Source of the DNA: Anaerolineales bacterium UBA1429
Lineage (GTDB): Bacteria; Chloroflexota; Anaerolineae; UBA1429
Reading direction: 5' to 3'
Assembly (NCBI GenBank): GCA_002329325.1
Contig: DCTX01000067.1
Span: forward strand, 44,166 to 50,558
DNA length: 6,393 nt
Position 1 is the stretch's first letter; every line of letters begins with the position of its first letter. The notes under the pieces were generated by a model. That model was not told the origin of the DNA. It worked only from the letters and a program-made list of their open reading frames with translations, and searched no databases. The position numbers were made by a program, and so were the translations under genes. This document shows positions 5,724-6,393 of this stretch, piece by piece.

Positions 5724-6393
5724 ATGGAACGGACTGGTCTTTTCACCGAGGAGGAGCGCCCGGGAGGGGCAGAGCCAGCACAGGGGCCGGGGCCGCAGGA
5801 GCTGCGGGAGGACGAAGCTGTTCGGACGCCTCCGCGGATCGCCGTGGTTGTGCCGGCCCTCAATGTGGGCAACTTCGGCCTTTCGTTTCTGACCAAGCTT
5901 TCCTCGGGCTATTGGAGCGTATTCGATCCCACCAATGGCTGCACGGCGATCCAGGCGTCGCTCATCCCGCTCGTGGGTTGGGCACAGATCCACGACCGCC
6001 ACTTCCCTGAGCCGAGAATGCCGCTGGAGCTCGGCCTGGCTCGTGCCGTAGTGCGCGACGTGCCCATGCCAGCCCGCGATGGCGACAAAGTGAGCAGGCT
6101 TTCGGTGCTACGCGCGCTGAGGAGTTTCCCGCCACCATTGGCGCGTACTTTTCTACGTCGCCTATTGGTGCTATACTATATCCGAGACTTGACGTTGGCA
6201 TCCTTCTGCATCATCAACGGCTTGTGGATGCTGGTGTTCGCTTTGGCGTGGGGCATTTACCATTGGGTTCTCTCGGTGCGGCCAGGGCCCCCGGCGACGA
6301 CGGGCACCGTGATGATCGCTGTCCTGCCGTTGATTCTGGGCGCCCAGCTGCTGCTACAGGCGGCCAGCCTGGATGTGCAGTACGCGCCCCAGA
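5724..6393 (+). CDS. GT2 glycosyltransferase-like membrane protein lacking its catalytic core (3' end outside window; probable decayed gene)
   Basis: An open frame of 223 codons runs off the window without a stop. Residues 1-36 are a Pro/Glu-rich tail. Residues 37-48 (PRIAVVVPALNV) are the first strand of a GT2 (polyprenyl-phosphate sugar synthase-like) GT-A domain. Directly after, at 49, comes GNFGLSFLTKLSSGYW then FDPTNGCTAI, which in intact relatives lie roughly 160-180 residues further on, after the nucleotide-binding and DxD metal motifs. These motifs are absent. The conserved C-terminal part continues with AVVRDVPMPAR, SVLRALRSFPP, RRLLVLYYIRDLTLAS, and two membrane helices at about 157-184 and 194-215. 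The usual RYFFE-D-ML segment reads DRHFPEPRMP, with two introduced prolines, and ARYGDE reads ARDGDK, which suggests decay. AGGAG at 5706-5710 is 13 nt from this ATG (10 from an adjacent TTG at 5721). Catalysis is not expected; an accessory role of the membrane part cannot be excluded. Confidence 0.75.
   Translation, partial: MERTGLFTEEERPGGAEPAQGPGPQELREDEAVRTPPRIAVVVPALNVGNFGLSFLTKLSSGYWSVFDPTNGCTAIQASLIPLVGWAQIHDRHFPEPRMPLELGLARAVVRDVPMPARDGDKVSRLSVLRALRSFPPPLARTFLRRLLVLYYIRDLTLASFCIINGLWMLVFALAWGIYHWVLSVRPGPPATTGTVMIAVLPLILGAQLLLQAASLDVQYAPQ

Noticed and set aside
5714..6010. 98-codon plus-strand frame at the start of the GT2-like gene
   Set aside because: It is out of frame with the clear GT2 motifs (LTKLSSGYW, FDPTNG, two membrane helices) that continue in the frame of 5724 to the window end.

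Overview
The window is GC-rich, densely coded bacterial DNA. A long Thr-Pro linker on a secreted lipoprotein peptidase, an aldehyde:ferredoxin-oxidoreductase (AOR) family tungsten/molybdenum enzyme and a two-TM GT2 glycosyltransferase relative together suggest a Chloroflexota member, perhaps Anaerolineae-like. This placement is an inference from protein style, not a phylogeny.

Layout. (1) Positions 3-452, + strand: the C-terminal third of serine hydroxymethyltransferase (glyA), followed by a strong hairpin terminator at 487-524. (2) Positions 4540 down to 579, - strand: a three-gene run read as one operon, made of an AOR-family oxidoreductase, an M23 (LytM-type) lipoprotein endopeptidase with a GTGA stop/start overlap, and a cytoplasmic glycerophosphodiester phosphodiesterase 24 nt further on. 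It converges on glyA. (3) Positions 4541-4760: a divergent regulatory region with a sigma70-type promoter for the AOR operon (TTGACG, 17 nt, CATAAT) and, facing the other way, a promoter with the stretched 19-nt spacer typical of MerR-controlled genes (TTGACT, 19 nt, TATAGT). (4) Positions 4761-5525, + strand: a MerR-family activator with a TipAS-type effector domain, whose start is moved to the third ATG because the first two lie inside or at the edge of the promoter. A hairpin follows it. (5) From 5633 to the window end, + strand: a consensus-like promoter (TTGACA, 17 nt, TAGGAT) and an open reading frame that runs off the window. It matches the C-terminal half of a membrane GT2 glycosyltransferase but has lost almost the whole catalytic domain by what looks like an in-frame deletion.

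How the parts may work together. The MerR/TipAS protein most likely controls its own stretched promoter and may also affect the divergent AOR operon; this is inferred from position. The AOR protein is the most unusual gene. The position expected to hold its fourth iron-sulfur cysteine reads as aspartate, the cysteine cluster has a one-residue-longer first gap, and its pterin-binding motifs are altered. The peptidase and phosphodiesterase are envelope and lipid housekeeping functions with no obvious metabolic link to the AOR. No tRNA, rRNA, CRISPR array, insertion sequence or phage gene was seen.
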